A stretch of DNA of 64,000 nt from Tridacna crocea (GCA_943736015.1 OX031071.1:38658619-38722618); one strand, 5' to 3'; numbered from the stretch's first letter, positions 36,561 to 47,500 are shown. Program-made: numbers and translations. The notes: generated from the sequence alone by a model not told the origin.

Positions 36561-36597
36561 TTTCAAATTTACGATTGAGATCCGCTAATAATGTATT

Positions 36598-36822
36598 GTG
36601 TTAAAAAAAAAACGTGTATACAGAAATATCCACTCTCGCACAATGTACACAAATTCTCTTTCAGTTTTTTTATCCTTTCTACTCAAACATTACTCAGAAC
36701 ACCCGAACATAGCATTCACCCATACAATGCATTTAACGGTAAACTATACTGGTTACAATGGAGAAATTAAAAATGATGATATATTAATAACTCTGATGCT
36801 TTTGATGACCGAATATAGGTAG
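36598..36822 (+). CDS. Small frame immediately before the L1/Tx1-like ORF2
   Basis: A 74-codon frame (TTG start; internal ATGs) with no motif I recognise. It ends at TAG 36820-36822, one base before the presumed ORF2 initiation codon. The tight spacing could allow reinitiation, or the frame could be the leftover of an ORF1 or of the ORF2 N-terminus. It is much too short to be a standard L1 ORF1 and shows no coiled coil or zinc knuckle. Confidence 0.25.
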   Translation: MLKKKRVYRNIHSRTMYTNSLSVFLSFLLKHYSEHPNIAFTHTMHLTVNYTGYNGEIKNDDILITLMLLMTEYR

Positions 36823-36823
36823 T

Positions 36824-39800
36824 TTGAAAATTTGTTCCTACAATTGTCGTGGACTGAACAATACTAAAAAACGATTTGATATATTCACACTCTTTAAAGA
36901 AAAGAACGTTGACATTTTATGTTTACAAGAGACTCACTTTTTTGAAGAAATTGAAAATAAAATTTATCAAGAATGGGAAGGAAATTGTTTCTTTAGTCAT
37001 GGTAGTTCAAATTCAAAAGGAGTAGCTGTTTTGATAAAAAAAGGTACAGATCTCAAAGTTTTGGCATGCAGAAAAGATACTAATGGACAGTTTATTGCTC
37101 TCAATATATCCTACAGCGACAAACAAATTATACTCGCAAATATATATGCACCAAATACTGATAACCCTGGATTTTTTATAAATGCTTTTAGTCATATTGA
37201 TTCTTTTGGAAAAATGGATAATATCATTGTATGTGGTGACTTTAATCTTGTTCTTGATAGCTCAATTGACTATGAAAACTACAAAGATTCGAATCATAAC
37301 ATCAATTCGAGAAAACTTTTAATTAAGACAATCAATGAAAGAGAACTTATGGACCCATTTAGACATTTGCATGGGGAGACTCGGAAGTATACCTGGAAAC
37401 GCTTTTCATCTTTACAGAGAGGAAGATTGGATTTCTTTTTAACGACAAAAAGTTTAATTCCTTTACTCAGAAATTGTGATATAGACATAAGCTATAGATC
37501 GGATCACTCTATAATTGTACTTGAACTACAGTTTTCTAATCAAAAACATGGGAAAGGATACTGGAAATTTAATAATTCAATATTAAATGACATAGAATAT
37601 GTTAATCTCATTAATAAAAAAATAAATAATGTTATCCTGCAATACTCTTTACCAGTTTATAATAGAGAAAATATTATCAATATTGATCGCTCAGAGTTAC
37701 AATTCATAATAGATGATCAACTTTTTATGGAAACTTTGTTAATGGAAATACGGGGGGAAACAATCTCATTTTCTAGTTATAAAACAAAAGCAAAAAACCA
37801 GAGAGAAAAACATATTGAAAACGAAATTTCTTTTTTAGAAACAAATTTAAATGAAATGAATAAAGATAGGTTATCTTCATTACAATCAGAGTTAGAAAAC
37901 TTACGAAAAGAAAAATTACATGGCTCTTTTATTAGGTCTAGAGCAAACTGGGTTGACAGTGGAGAAAAAGTGACGAAATATTTCTGTAATTTGGAAAAAC
38001 AAAATATTGCATCAAAAACTATTCCCTTTATAGAAACAGAAGATGGCAATCACTTATTTGACCAAAGGGAAATCCTTAAAGAAGCAAAACATTATTATGA
38101 AACTTTATATAATGAATCAAATAATTTGATTGACGTCAATTTAGAGGATGACTTAAAAAACTGTACTTCAAATAAGCTAGACGAAAAGCAGAAGAAGGAA
38201 CTTGAAGGACTATTACAATACAATGAGGTAACACATACACTCAAAAACATGAAAAATGACAAAAGCCCAGGAGGGGATGGTTTTACTTCCAATTTTTATA
38301 AGGTGTTCTGGAATAAGATAGGTCATTTTGTTGTAAGAGCATTAAATCACGCATTTATTTCTAAATCCTTTTCACCAAACGTTAAATTAGGAACTATAAC
38401 TTGCATACCAAAAGATAATAAACCAAAAAAGTTTTTAAAAAACTGGAGACCTATCACTCTTTTAAATGTTCTGTATAAGCTTGCATCTGGGAGTATTGCA
38501 AATAGGATGAAACACGTTTTTAATCATATCATATCAAGCGACCAAACTGGGTTCTTAAGAGACAGGTTTATAGGTGAAAACACAAGACTAGTCTATGACA
38601 TTATGCAATATTGTGAAGAACATAGAATACCTGGACTTTTAATGTTAATAGATTTTGAAAAGGCCTTTGATTCTCTATCATTTAATTTTATTGAAAAGAC
38701 GCTTGAATATTTTAATTTCGGTGTAATGTTCAAAGAATGGATTAAATTATTTCTACACAATACTGAGGTATGCGTACAAATAAATGGTTTTCTTCCAGAT
38801 TATTTCAAAGTCAGAAGGGGATGTCGACAAGGTGATCCCATATCCGCTTATATTTTCATCCTTTGCACCGAAATTCTTAACATTAAATTAAAGCACGATA
38901 GAAATATAACAGGACTAAAAATAAAAAAAGAAGAATATATCATATCACAATTTGCTGATGACACAACACTCTTTTTAGACGGTTCTGAAAAATCAATTAA
39001 AAGTACTCTTGAATTACTAGAAAAATTTTCACATATTTCTGGCTTGAAAGTTAATTTCGACAAAACAAAACTTATATGGATTGGCAGTTTGAAGTATAGT
39101 ACAAGATCTATCAAGACGAAATGGAAATTAACATGGGGGGAAATAAAATTTAAACTTCTTGGACTGGAGTTCCATGTCGATCTAGATAAAATGATAAAGT
39201 TAAATTTTGAAAGCAAATTCAAAAGCATTAATAACACTATAAATTATTGGAAGAAAAGAAAACTAACACCGACTGGAAGAATAACTGTAGTCAAAAGTCT
39301 TTTATTACCTTTACTCACACATCTATTTATTAGTTTACCATCACCAACGAATGAATTTATGAAACAACTGAACAATACACTTTACGAATTTGTATGGGAC
39401 GGTGCTGCTAAAATTAAACAAACTGTCTTCACAAAAAAGTATATAGAAGGAGGTCTAAACATGATTGATGTCAATAACTATAATAAAAGTATGAAAATTA
39501 AATGGATAAGAAAACTAGTTGCTTGCGGTAAAAGTTGTCATAAATTCATGAATAATGTAATTGACACACACAAACTATTTAATTTTGGAATGATGTACTG
39601 TGAAAAAATTATTACCAACATAAGAAATGATTTCTGGATCGATGTTTTAAAATCTTTTATGGTATTTATCTCTAAATGTAGTTTTACAAAATTGCTGGAT
39701 GTAGTTAACATGCCTCTGTTTTTTAATAGCAATATTTTGGTAGATTCTAAGCATATTTATAACAAAAAATTATACGATTGTGGTATAAGATATGTAAAGG

Positions 39801-40609
39801 ACTTGTTAAATGTAGATGGAAGTTTTAAAAATTGGTTGGACATAAAAACAATGACTAGAAACAAAGTGAATTTTTTAAATTTCTATAGCATTACAACATC
39901 AGTTAAAACTTTCCTTTCAAAAAATCACATTTTGATTAAAAAGGATGCTTTAAAAGGATGTTATAATCCTTCTATTAATTGCTATTTCTTTCATATGCTT
40001 ACTAAAAGTAACATAAATAAACATGTTTATAACACTTTGACACACAACGATGAAATACCTTCGAGCAGAGTTAAGTGGGACTCATTATATAACAACATAA
40101 ATATAGATTGGAAGCAAGTTCATAGAAATGTGTTTAAATGCACAAAAGACACTTATACACAGTGGTTTCAAACAAGAATAATACATAGAATAATTCCAAC
40201 AAATTCTCTGCTTTTTAAAATGAAATTGATAGATACTAACTCATGTACATTTTGTAAACGATATGAAGAAACTATTCTACATTTATTTCATGACTGTGAA
40301 CACACCAAATCATTGATTAATAATATAGCAACAATTTTAAGTACTTTTGACCATACACTGCAAATTGATAGTCGAACTTTACTTTTAGGCACACGTACAT
40401 CAAACGTACCATTAGACAGGCTACTTTTAGAACTTAAGAAATATATTTATCACTGTAGGAATAAACAAAAAATACCCTCAATGATCGGCTTTAAAAATAC
40501 TTTAAACTTAACCTTGAATATTCATAAATGCACAAACACACATGAAATTGACAAATGTCACATGACAATTGTAGAACATGTTTATCAAAGTCTCCTATTG
40601 CCAGTATAG
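36824..40609 (+). CDS. L1/Tx1-like ORF2: endonuclease-reverse transcriptase
   Basis: A 1261-codon ORF. The APE-type endonuclease occupies residues ~1-235: 'SYNCRGL' (N7), 'CLQETH' (E36), 'GDFNLVLD' (D139, N141) and 'SDHS' (D227, H228). The reverse transcriptase lies at ~480-760: 'NWRPITLLNVLYKLASG', 'LIDFEKAFDSL', 'RRGCRQGDPISAYIFILC', catalytic 'FADD' (710-713) and 'SGLKVNFDKTKLIWIGS', phrasing characteristic of the L1/Tx1 group. A C-terminal C-x2-C-x8-H-x4-C knuckle is at C1141, C1144, H1153, C1158. The start is uncertain: the frame is closed by TGA at 36806 and has no ATG before the endonuclease, so TTG at 36824 is only a marker. The ATG may have been lost, or initiation may be unconventional as in other ORF2s. 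Catalytic residues are intact. Confidence 0.93.
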   Translation: MKICSYNCRGLNNTKKRFDIFTLFKEKNVDILCLQETHFFEEIENKIYQEWEGNCFFSHGSSNSKGVAVLIKKGTDLKVLACRKDTNGQFIALNISYSDKQIILANIYAPNTDNPGFFINAFSHIDSFGKMDNIIVCGDFNLVLDSSIDYENYKDSNHNINSRKLLIKTINERELMDPFRHLHGETRKYTWKRFSSLQRGRLDFFLTTKSLIPLLRNCDIDISYRSDHSIIVLELQFSNQKHGKGYWKFNNSILNDIEYVNLINKKINNVILQYSLPVYNRENIINIDRSELQFIIDDQLFMETLLMEIRGETISFSSYKTKAKNQREKHIENEISFLETNLNEMNKDRLSSLQSELENLRKEKLHGSFIRSRANWVDSGEKVTKYFCNLEKQNIASKTIPFIETEDGNHLFDQREILKEAKHYYETLYNESNNLIDVNLEDDLKNCTSNKLDEKQKKELEGLLQYNEVTHTLKNMKNDKSPGGDGFTSNFYKVFWNKIGHFVVRALNHAFISKSFSPNVKLGTITCIPKDNKPKKFLKNWRPITLLNVLYKLASGSIANRMKHVFNHIISSDQTGFLRDRFIGENTRLVYDIMQYCEEHRIPGLLMLIDFEKAFDSLSFNFIEKTLEYFNFGVMFKEWIKLFLHNTEVCVQINGFLPDYFKVRRGCRQGDPISAYIFILCTEILNIKLKHDRNITGLKIKKEEYIISQFADDTTLFLDGSEKSIKSTLELLEKFSHISGLKVNFDKTKLIWIGSLKYSTRSIKTKWKLTWGEIKFKLLGLEFHVDLDKMIKLNFESKFKSINNTINYWKKRKLTPTGRITVVKSLLLPLLTHLFISLPSPTNEFMKQLNNTLYEFVWDGAAKIKQTVFTKKYIEGGLNMIDVNNYNKSMKIKWIRKLVACGKSCHKFMNNVIDTHKLFNFGMMYCEKIITNIRNDFWIDVLKSFMVFISKCSFTKLLDVVNMPLFFNSNILVDSKHIYNKKLYDCGIRYVKDLLNVDGSFKNWLDIKTMTRNKVNFLNFYSITTSVKTFLSKNHILIKKDALKGCYNPSINCYFFHMLTKSNINKHVYNTLTHNDEIPSSRVKWDSLYNNINIDWKQVHRNVFKCTKDTYTQWFQTRIIHRIIPTNSLLFKMKLIDTNSCTFCKRYEETILHLFHDCEHTKSLINNIATILSTFDHTLQIDSRTLLLGTRTSNVPLDRLLLELKKYIYHCRNKQKIPSMIGFKNTLNLTLNIHKCTNTHEIDKCHMTIVEHVYQSLLLPV

Positions 40610-40752
40610 TGTACAGGTAGTAAATATTAACGAATTTCTATAAAATTTCTGAAATATTTCAGTTTCTTTACTCCATAATCGCATATCCACTCACCCACAC
40701 ACACACACATACTTACATCTATTTCATGTTTTTCTACCCTGATTTCTGATTT

Positions 40753-40793
<41 letters not shown>

Positions 40794-40923
40794 ATTAATA
40801 AGGCCACATTCAAGTGATGGAACAACTTTACAAAAAATACAATTTTTGTTAGGCATATGAAACATCTTTTGTTTAAGAGTATACTAACAAATTATTTAGA
40901 AATCTACTAACATTGAATTGTAA
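40610..40923 (+). other. 3' UTR of the L1/Tx1-like element with microsatellites
   Basis: Contains a CA-rich run (about 40693-40709) and a long CT run (about 40754-40793). No coding sequence. Simple repeats inside 3' UTRs of non-LTR elements are common. Confidence 0.6.
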
Positions 40924-40971
40924 GGTATGGTGGGAGATGGCCACGACTCCCATCATACCAGTTGACGTGGC
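40924..40971 (+). promoter_or_regulatory. 3' UTR stem-loop with possible pseudoknot
   Basis: A 13-bp stem pairs 'GGTATGGTGGGAG' (40924-40936) with 'CTCCCATCATACC' (40947-40959), with one G-U pair and a 10-base loop. The loop bases GCCACG (40940-40945) are exactly complementary to CGTGGC (40966-40971) just before AATAAA. The result is either an H-type pseudoknot or two exclusive folds. The position right before the tail suggests a recognition signal for the reverse transcriptase, which is inference. Confidence 0.7.
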
Positions 40972-40984
40972 TAATAAAAGTCTA

Positions 40985-41017
<33 letters not shown>

Positions 41018-41027
41018 TTACGTTATG

Positions 41028-41500
41028 TCATAAGTTTGCGAAGTGTTGTAAAACATTCGTTTATGAATAGCATGAACGTTTAAGAAAAGTCAGGAAGTCC
41101 CTATTCCACATACAAGACCGGATCGTCCGACAAGGTTGAATTCAGCGATTGTTAAAGAAATGGTTGATAACCATTTACTGTGAGATGTATCGCACAAGAG
41201 ACAGGTCTATCGACTTCGGCAACATACAGGGTCTTAACTGACGAACTTAAAATGATACACAGAAGCGGATGAATTGTTGAAAAGAGTTCATTTGACGGTA
41301 CGATGCTCAGGGTGAAGCATTTTTGGATAGAATTTTAACGACAGACGAAACATGGTTACATTATTCATCCCCAACTTTCAGCTGCAGGTCGAGCAAGAGT
41401 TACTCTCCTTGGAACTTATCGATTATCTGGTCCGAAAGGATTTCCGATAACGGCCTGTCATATAGGATTCAGAAGGGAAAATTTTTTGATCGACTAAAAC
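41028..41500 (+). pseudogene. Mariner transposase, middle fragment
   Basis: Resumes the transposase after the L1/Tx1-like element. Several stops and shifts are present, but recognisable pieces follow mariner order: the 'GRP..'-like linker region, then 'FLDRILTTDETWLHY' (41317-41361), which contains the first catalytic Asp context TDETW, then in another frame 'DSEGKIF' (about 41460-41490), matching the 'FWDSEGVI' block. The fragment ends near 41500, where an unrelated segment starts. It is non-functional. Confidence 0.85.
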
Positions 41501-44500
41501 ACATTTTTCTTCTTAAATGATTAAAATCTATAACGTCTTGAAGTATTCTGTAATATCTCTACTTTACTTCAATATAATTTTAATTCCTGTAGCAAAATGG
41601 GAAGTTGCGTCCATTTTGATTTAAAGTTACTGACCCATTCTCCTTCTTATTTCTATAGAAAGGTTTAAGAAAATTGCTCTTGCGCCGTTTTTGACGCTAA
41701 ATAACATAAAAATGAATTGCAAGAAAAAAATCTATAACGTCTTGAAGTATTCTCTGTTTTGTTGTGATTATGATCAAAGTATTCGTTTACATTTGTTAAA
41801 TTGACATCTTGCGTCCATTTTAGTTTAAAAACGACACTATCGTTAATTTTTGTATAAAAAATGCTGTATCGAGCTAAGTGAGATTTTAAGACTGGGTGAA
41901 AAGATTTAGCAACGGATAAAGGGAAGATAAGAACTGATGACATGAAAACCTTGTCTGTATTGTTTTGTTAAACCTGGATCCTGTTTTTACACATTGTCCA
42001 AATATATAATGACTGTATTTATCATTTTTATACATGTACGTGTATATTATTTGCATCAGTGAAAACTTTTAAGAGATTTGTAAAAACCATTATCTTCCCA
42101 GTATCGTCTTTTTTAATTCTTTCTCGGAAAATAATTTCAATTTCGTTAGCATAAATTTCTTTAAATTGCATTTTTATTTCTTTTTTTTTTTTGTCTTTAT
42201 TTCTAAAGAAGATTGAATTTGTTGTACTATTGGATCATTATAATAATTATGCAGTCAATAGACCAGTAACAAACTGTACAAAAGAAGCAGTCTGATCCTG
42301 GGCCGAATCGGTTTTATTTAATGTGTCGAAATTCTTTTGGCTTTAAAAAATTGACGTTACAATATCAATATGTGACTGAAATCAGCAGAAAACAATTTGC
42401 GTTTTGGGAGTATTGCTGTGATCCGTACAGCACACTCCCGAATTTCAACAGTCCTGCATAAAACCTTTTGTAAACATTGTGAGAAAAGGAGATATACCAG
42501 TATCCAGTATTGTTTCCTTTTCCTACAATGTTTTTTACTCTTTTAAAGGGAAGAATATCAATTTAGCTACATTTGATTTATTTTCTGAAATTGCTTTTTT
42601 TTTAAAGTCGGTGAAGTCAAAAAGTTCTCCATATGGGAAAAGGTTTTAAATTACTGACTTTTGAAAACACATGAGAGGGAGAAAATACATGTGATCAGAT
42701 TGAAAATAGCGAGGAAATTTGAATATGTGAGCTGTCGCCATAAAATACTTTTGAAAATGCATTAATCATCACACATTTGCAAGTAAAGAGCTAAAAAGAG
42801 AAGGCGGCAAATTGGACTTCCTTATACAAAATCTTGTTAAACTTGACTTTAAATCCTTATAAATAATCTCATGAAAAAGTCTGATCTTAGTTTAAACATT
42901 TAGTTTTAATTTATTCAATATACTAACATCATTCATTTACAACAACATGTATTGCGAAAAGGATTGAAACGAAAGCATCAAAGCTTATATAGTTTCTCTC
43001 CCTAAAAAAGTCTGATTTTTTTACTGATTCTTTCCGGATTTCCCCGTATAAATGTATCAATGTATACCATTACGTAACACCAATCAAGATACCCGATAGG
43101 CGTCTTATCTAACAGTGAGACTCGGTCATCATCGGAGAACTCCGGCCCAATGCAAACGATCAGGGAAAAAGAAAGAAAATACGATAGTGGCTTTAAAAAA
43201 GTGTAAAAAGGGCTAAAAATGTATTTTCTAAATGCCTGAAAACTACGCTATATTAAAAAACAATAAATAAGCTTTCTGACTTCCCTGAAGATAATTTTGA
43301 TTTTCCAACAATATTGTGCTGGCTAATTTCTGTTTACCGTGTGCTCACAAAACCACTGACTTCTAAAAAATGACGAAGAACTGACCTATTGAACATAAAG
43401 ATTAAAAAGTAAAATTTGTATACGGTTGGTTTGTTTATGATAGATCAGACGATACCAGTGTGGTCTGATCTACCACCACACTTTCCCCAGCCTAATATAC
43501 ATGTACGTACATGTCTTTGTGACGATGCTCTGCAAAACAATTACAATAAAATGCCGTCTGCTAACTATGTAATAGCTCTATGCTACAGGTTGGAAATTAA
43601 TGTTTTCAAAAACATTGTAACAAGAGAAGCCTCTTCATAATATCCTTAACTTTGTGGGTGGCTATTCAGAAATATATCCAACCGAAGTATTTTTTACTAT
43701 CGTATACCATTTTTGTTGATAATAAAAAATCAGAGATTGAATTCAAAATTATGATGAAAAAATCAGAGATAAAATTCCAAAGATGCAGTAAACATATGTG
43801 CTGTTACATTTCGAGCGTTCGTATCGCGCTCCTACCCCGGCTTTAGTCTCATCATAAGAAACGTGTCCTGCGGATATTTTTCTTTTTTTTAACTCTTCAG
43901 GAACTGGCAATGTATGACTGCCCCAATATTTAAAGCAGTTGTAGACAACACAATAAATATGGCTCAAATTATTCAATTTGTATCAATTAAGGCATGACAA
44001 CAATGCTTGAAAAAGAGCAAATGCTGGTCAAAAGCATTTCTATAGCTGATCATAATTTTTCAAACGCGTGCTTTCGGTAAAATTTGAGGTAGATCAAATT
44101 GTAAGACCTGAAAGGAAAACAAATCCTACAAATTTTGGTACCCCAGTAATTTACAACCCCAGATATCCCGCAGAGTTGTTTTCCAATAAATTGAAACCCT
44201 CTACACTCGAAGCGCGAAATTCGGGATATAAGTGCAAAGGGTTTGCAGAGATCGCCAGTCAATATATAATTCCGTATGTGATCGATTTCACGGCCAAAAG
44301 GGATCAAACTCTCATAATTTAATTGGCTTACATAGCGGTTAAATAACAGTTACCGGGTTTGATTTGCATGATAAAGTTGGCCATGATATCCAGGGTTCAA
44401 ACATCAGTCGGCCATATGGAAATCGTTTACACTACCAGCATCAAAGGCCAGAGTTCAGAGAAGTTGTAAGAGAAAAATGCACATTTTCTTCATCGATCGG

Positions 44501-44760
44501 TAAGGAGTTCTTCTTCAGCATAAAGTGAAAGAAGGATGTACAGTAAATGCCAAATATTAATCAAAGACATTGAAACCATGTTTTACAAAATAATTCATAC
44601 ATTTTAAAATGAGATTTTTTTGAAAATAAATAAAAGGATAAACATTATATATCATAATAATTTTTCAATTAAGTAAACACATAATTGTTTAACTATTTAA
44701 CTAGCTTAAATGAGCAACTGTTCAATTTTATTTTCCGTTTCCTTTTTGTAATTACGGTTG
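41500..44760. other. Unassigned ~3.2-kb segment interrupting the mariner
   Basis: Lies between two transposase pieces, so it is probably an insertion, but I could not find clean ends or a target duplication. It contains a direct repeat 'CTATAACGTCTTGAAGTATTC' (41530 and 41728), a degenerate hairpin-family member (about 42475-42540) and another at about 43995-44060. Frames of 65-92 codons (for example 41665-41943 minus, 44068-44322 plus) show no domain I recognise. Confidence 0.5.
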
Positions 44761-45370
44761 CTAAGGCATTATTTGGTACAATCACTGCGGCGAAAACGGC
44801 CATATTTAAATTTAATGGATGTGGTATTGCATTATGATAATGCTTCCGCCCACTGCGCGATTGACACAGAGCTTGATATTGCATTGTTGGGATTTAAATT
44901 ACTCAAATAGCCTCCCTATAGTCCTGACCTGGAACCCATGGATATCCGTTTATTCTCACAATTGAAAAATGAATTGACAGGTTAGCATTTTGAATCATCG
45001 GAAGTACTGCGAAACAAAGCCAGGGAAATCATCGCACAGTACAGCAAAGATTGGTTTAATGTAACTTTAGCTCAGTAGATACACAGACATAGAAAGTGCA
45101 TCGCAGCAGTTGGTGACTATGTAGGGGAAGTTAATCGTGCGCTTATTTTTTAAGTTTAGGCAACGTGACGTGAACGTCCGCGTGCTTCAAGTGTCACTTA
45201 CTGCTCTTCTTTAAAGTGGCATGCATTTTAATCTGTTTCATTTACATTTCTGAAAATTCAAACATATATCAGAAATAGACAAAAGTTTCTCTAGATTATT
45301 TTGTTTTCAAATCCAACACTCCGAATAGGAACTACACGCAAATTCGGCGAATATATAGAACAACCCTGTA
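44760..45370 (+). pseudogene. Mariner transposase C-terminal fragment and right end
   Basis: In order: 'RRKRPYL', 'VVLHYDNASAH' (second catalytic Asp context, HDNA in the family), 'PPYSPDLEPMDIRLFSQLKNEL' (the PPYSPDL block; the D in 'PMD' is at the third catalytic position, usually D in mariners), then 'AREIIAQYSKDWF' and 'HRHRKCIAAVGDYVG' near 45090-45125. At least three stops are present. The right terminal inverted repeat follows at 45343-45370. Confidence 0.88.
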
Positions 45371-45449
45371 AATGTAGTGTCAAATAGTATCGTAAATTAA
45401 ATAACTATTACGATGTGTAAAACAGAAAGTAAAATATGCATGTGTCCAC

Positions 45450-45765
45450 TAACCGGTACAACCGTACAAGTTTCCTTAAAAGAAACTTGGTGCAAAAAGA
45501 ACACTTGCCTTAATCCGTAGATGTTACCTGACCCTTTCGATATTTTTCTCCCTGTATGTCTATATTCTGCTCGGCCCATAGCCATGCAATGAGAGTTGGA
45601 CCTTTGAAAAGCAATTTTACAAAAAAAAAAAAAAAAAAAAGACAAGCAAATATATTCATATACTTACCAGTTCAATTTCCTAAAATGAAAAGAAGATAAG
45701 TGTTACGATTCAATTACGAAAGTCTTATGATTCATTTTTCATAGCAGTGACATTTCTTATGCCTT
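45450..45765 (+). repeat. Segment related to 27880-28205
   Basis: Carries 'TTTCCTTAAAAGAAACTTGG', 'GCAAAAAGAACACTTG' and 'TGTCTATATTCTG' in the same order as the left copy, with an added poly(A) run at about 45620-45640. It starts just outside the right mariner end. Confidence 0.65.
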
Positions 45766-46329
45766 ACTTCTTCATATGAGGAAACACGCAGAAAGGTTAA
45801 ATATTCATAATATAGCCTTGACTTCTAAAATACTCTGAGGTGCCATGCGACATACAACTCCCTGAGAGAATCAGTGCTGTCAGTTAGGCTCAAAACCAGG
45901 GGCTAGGATGTTACGAGTTTCATACATTACATAGAAGCCATGCACAATTCTTTCCTTTTGTGTGGGTATATAATTTATTTAATATGAACGTTTTGAAAGT
46001 CCTTATTATGTTAAATACATTCACTGATTATTGATTATTTAAAACATATGCCTAAATCGCAAATATTCTTTTTCAAAGTAAACATCTTATTTGACCAACC
46101 AATCAAAACTATTGGTCATTGATAGGGTAATATCCAAAGACAATACTTAAAAGTCTAGCCAATATATTCATTGTCAAACGTCTCATGAAACAAATATAGG
46201 TTGTTGTAAACGTTAATTCCAACTTTTCAACTATAGCACTCAATAAATAACAAAAGAAATGTAAGAAATATATAATATTCTATTGTCAAATGAATGAAAT
46301 AAAGTCCTGACAATGAGTGAAGAAAGGAA
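45766..46329. other. Intergenic sequence, no gene seen
   Basis: AT-rich with no long frame and no identified transposon end. Confidence 0.4.
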
Positions 46330-47500
46330 AAAGACCGAATCGCCGAGGAGAACTTTGTACTGGAAATGAAAATGAAAAAAAAAGTCCTGTTATGTAAGGG
46401 TCCACAATAAATTGAAAGAGAAGTTAGAAGAAGAAAAAATAAATAAAGACAAATATAAATATTTACTTGTAAAAGTAGAAGAAGTATTAGAAGCTTTAGT
46501 GGAAGTCATGCAATCATTATATGAATTTGAGGCTCTCTACAAATAAAATATTACCAAGACAAAATGAATAAAATAATTATACAAAGAAATTGATGAAACA
46601 GGAAAGAAGTATGAAAATTTAGTTGATTATAATTATGAAATTATTGGAAAAATATGTCAGATGGTCCCTCTGAGTATAGTGAGAAAATAGTAAAATCTGT
46701 TAGGTAGTAACTTATGGCAGCAATTTAAATGCATCCCAACATTTTACGATAATAAGGCCAAATTTCCTGCATGGACAAATGTATTCTAGTCTTGCGTGGA
46801 TGAGACAGGCTCTTCGAATGAGTAACAAAAGCTACAGTTAAAGCAATACATGAGTGGAGCAGCTTTGAATTCAATTAAAAATCTTGGCCATTTATCGAGA
46901 CCCTAAGTAGAAGCAAACATTAGGTTAGAAAGTTTGACTGCTCTAACAGAGTTGTAATTAGATTACTGGATGAGTTGGAAAATTCTACACCAATTAAGGA
47001 TAAAAACGAAAATTAGTTTGAAAAGTTTTCAGATTTGCTTGATATTGCTGTAACCAATTTGAGAGAAGCAAACCAAGGTAATGACTTGAAGAATGGGTAG
47101 CTTTACAAAAAATGATAGACAAATATACCTCAATCGATCCTTTAAAGATACCATAGACAAATATCTGAAAGGAATCTGAGTCAAAGGGTTGAAGAGGAGA
47201 CGGAAGTTGTTATCAGGGCACGCGAGATCATAAATGCGATATCAAATGGAAGTCATGAAAGCAGTAGAGCTAAACCTTTCTTTGGAAATAAAAATAATAA
47301 TAAAAAAACAGGATAAAAAATGCCCAATCTGTAATTATTCTCATAAAAATTTGGGATTGTCAAGACTTCAAAACAGTGGTTGTCGAAAAAGGGCTAAAAA
47401 ACCCAGCTAGAATGTGTTCTAGGTGTGTGAAATCAAACCATGTAGGGAAGAAATGCAGATTTTTAAACATGACATGTTACACAAAAGAAATATATTTAAG
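46330..47500 (+). pseudogene. Pao/BEL-like LTR retrotransposon gag, degraded
   Basis: Reading across frames gives a lysine/glutamate-rich coiled region (46330-46550), then a stretch equivalent to 'IPTFYDNKAKFPAW' (46737-46778) and 'LKQYMSGAALNSIKNLGHLS' (about 46840-46900), phrasing I associate with Pao/BEL gag (DUF1759). A cysteine cluster 'CPICNYSH...C...CSRCVKSNHVGKKCRF' (about 47320-47460) corresponds to the gag zinc-knuckle region. Many stops and shifts interrupt it, so it is a long-dead copy. No LTRs were identified. Confidence 0.7.

Larger units (their letters stand above)
29851..41014 (+). mobile_element. L1/Tx1-like non-LTR retrotransposon, 5'-complete by target duplication
   Basis: Flanked by 'AAGTTACGTTATG' at 29838-29850 and 41015-41027 (the first A's may belong to the tail). 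The 3' end has a structured 3' UTR, AATAAA at about 40973-40978 and a poly(A) tail (40984-41014, one G). Subtracting the nested CR1-like insertion (30112-34868, counting one copy of its target duplication) leaves about 6.4 kb: roughly 2.2 kb of noncoding 5' region with hairpin modules and ~140-bp tandem monomers, one 1261-codon ORF and a ~400-bp 3' UTR. No ORF1 of normal size is seen. Insertion was into mariner transposase sequence. Confidence 0.9.
29441..45370 (+). mobile_element. Mariner-family DNA transposon, decayed, host of nested insertions
   Basis: The left end 'GGCTGTTCCATAAATTCGCG' (29446-29465) matches the reverse complement of the right end ('GGGTTGTTCTATATATTCGC'; right terminus about 45343-45370, 'CGAATATATAGAACAACCC'). 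The right end is followed by TA, as expected for mariner. Transposase remains occur in the same order and strand at about 29680-29850, 41028-41500 and 44760-45150. Between them lie an L1/Tx1-like element (29851-41014) and about 3.2 kb of other sequence (about 41500-44760). Removing these leaves a length plausible for a mariner. Confidence 0.85.
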
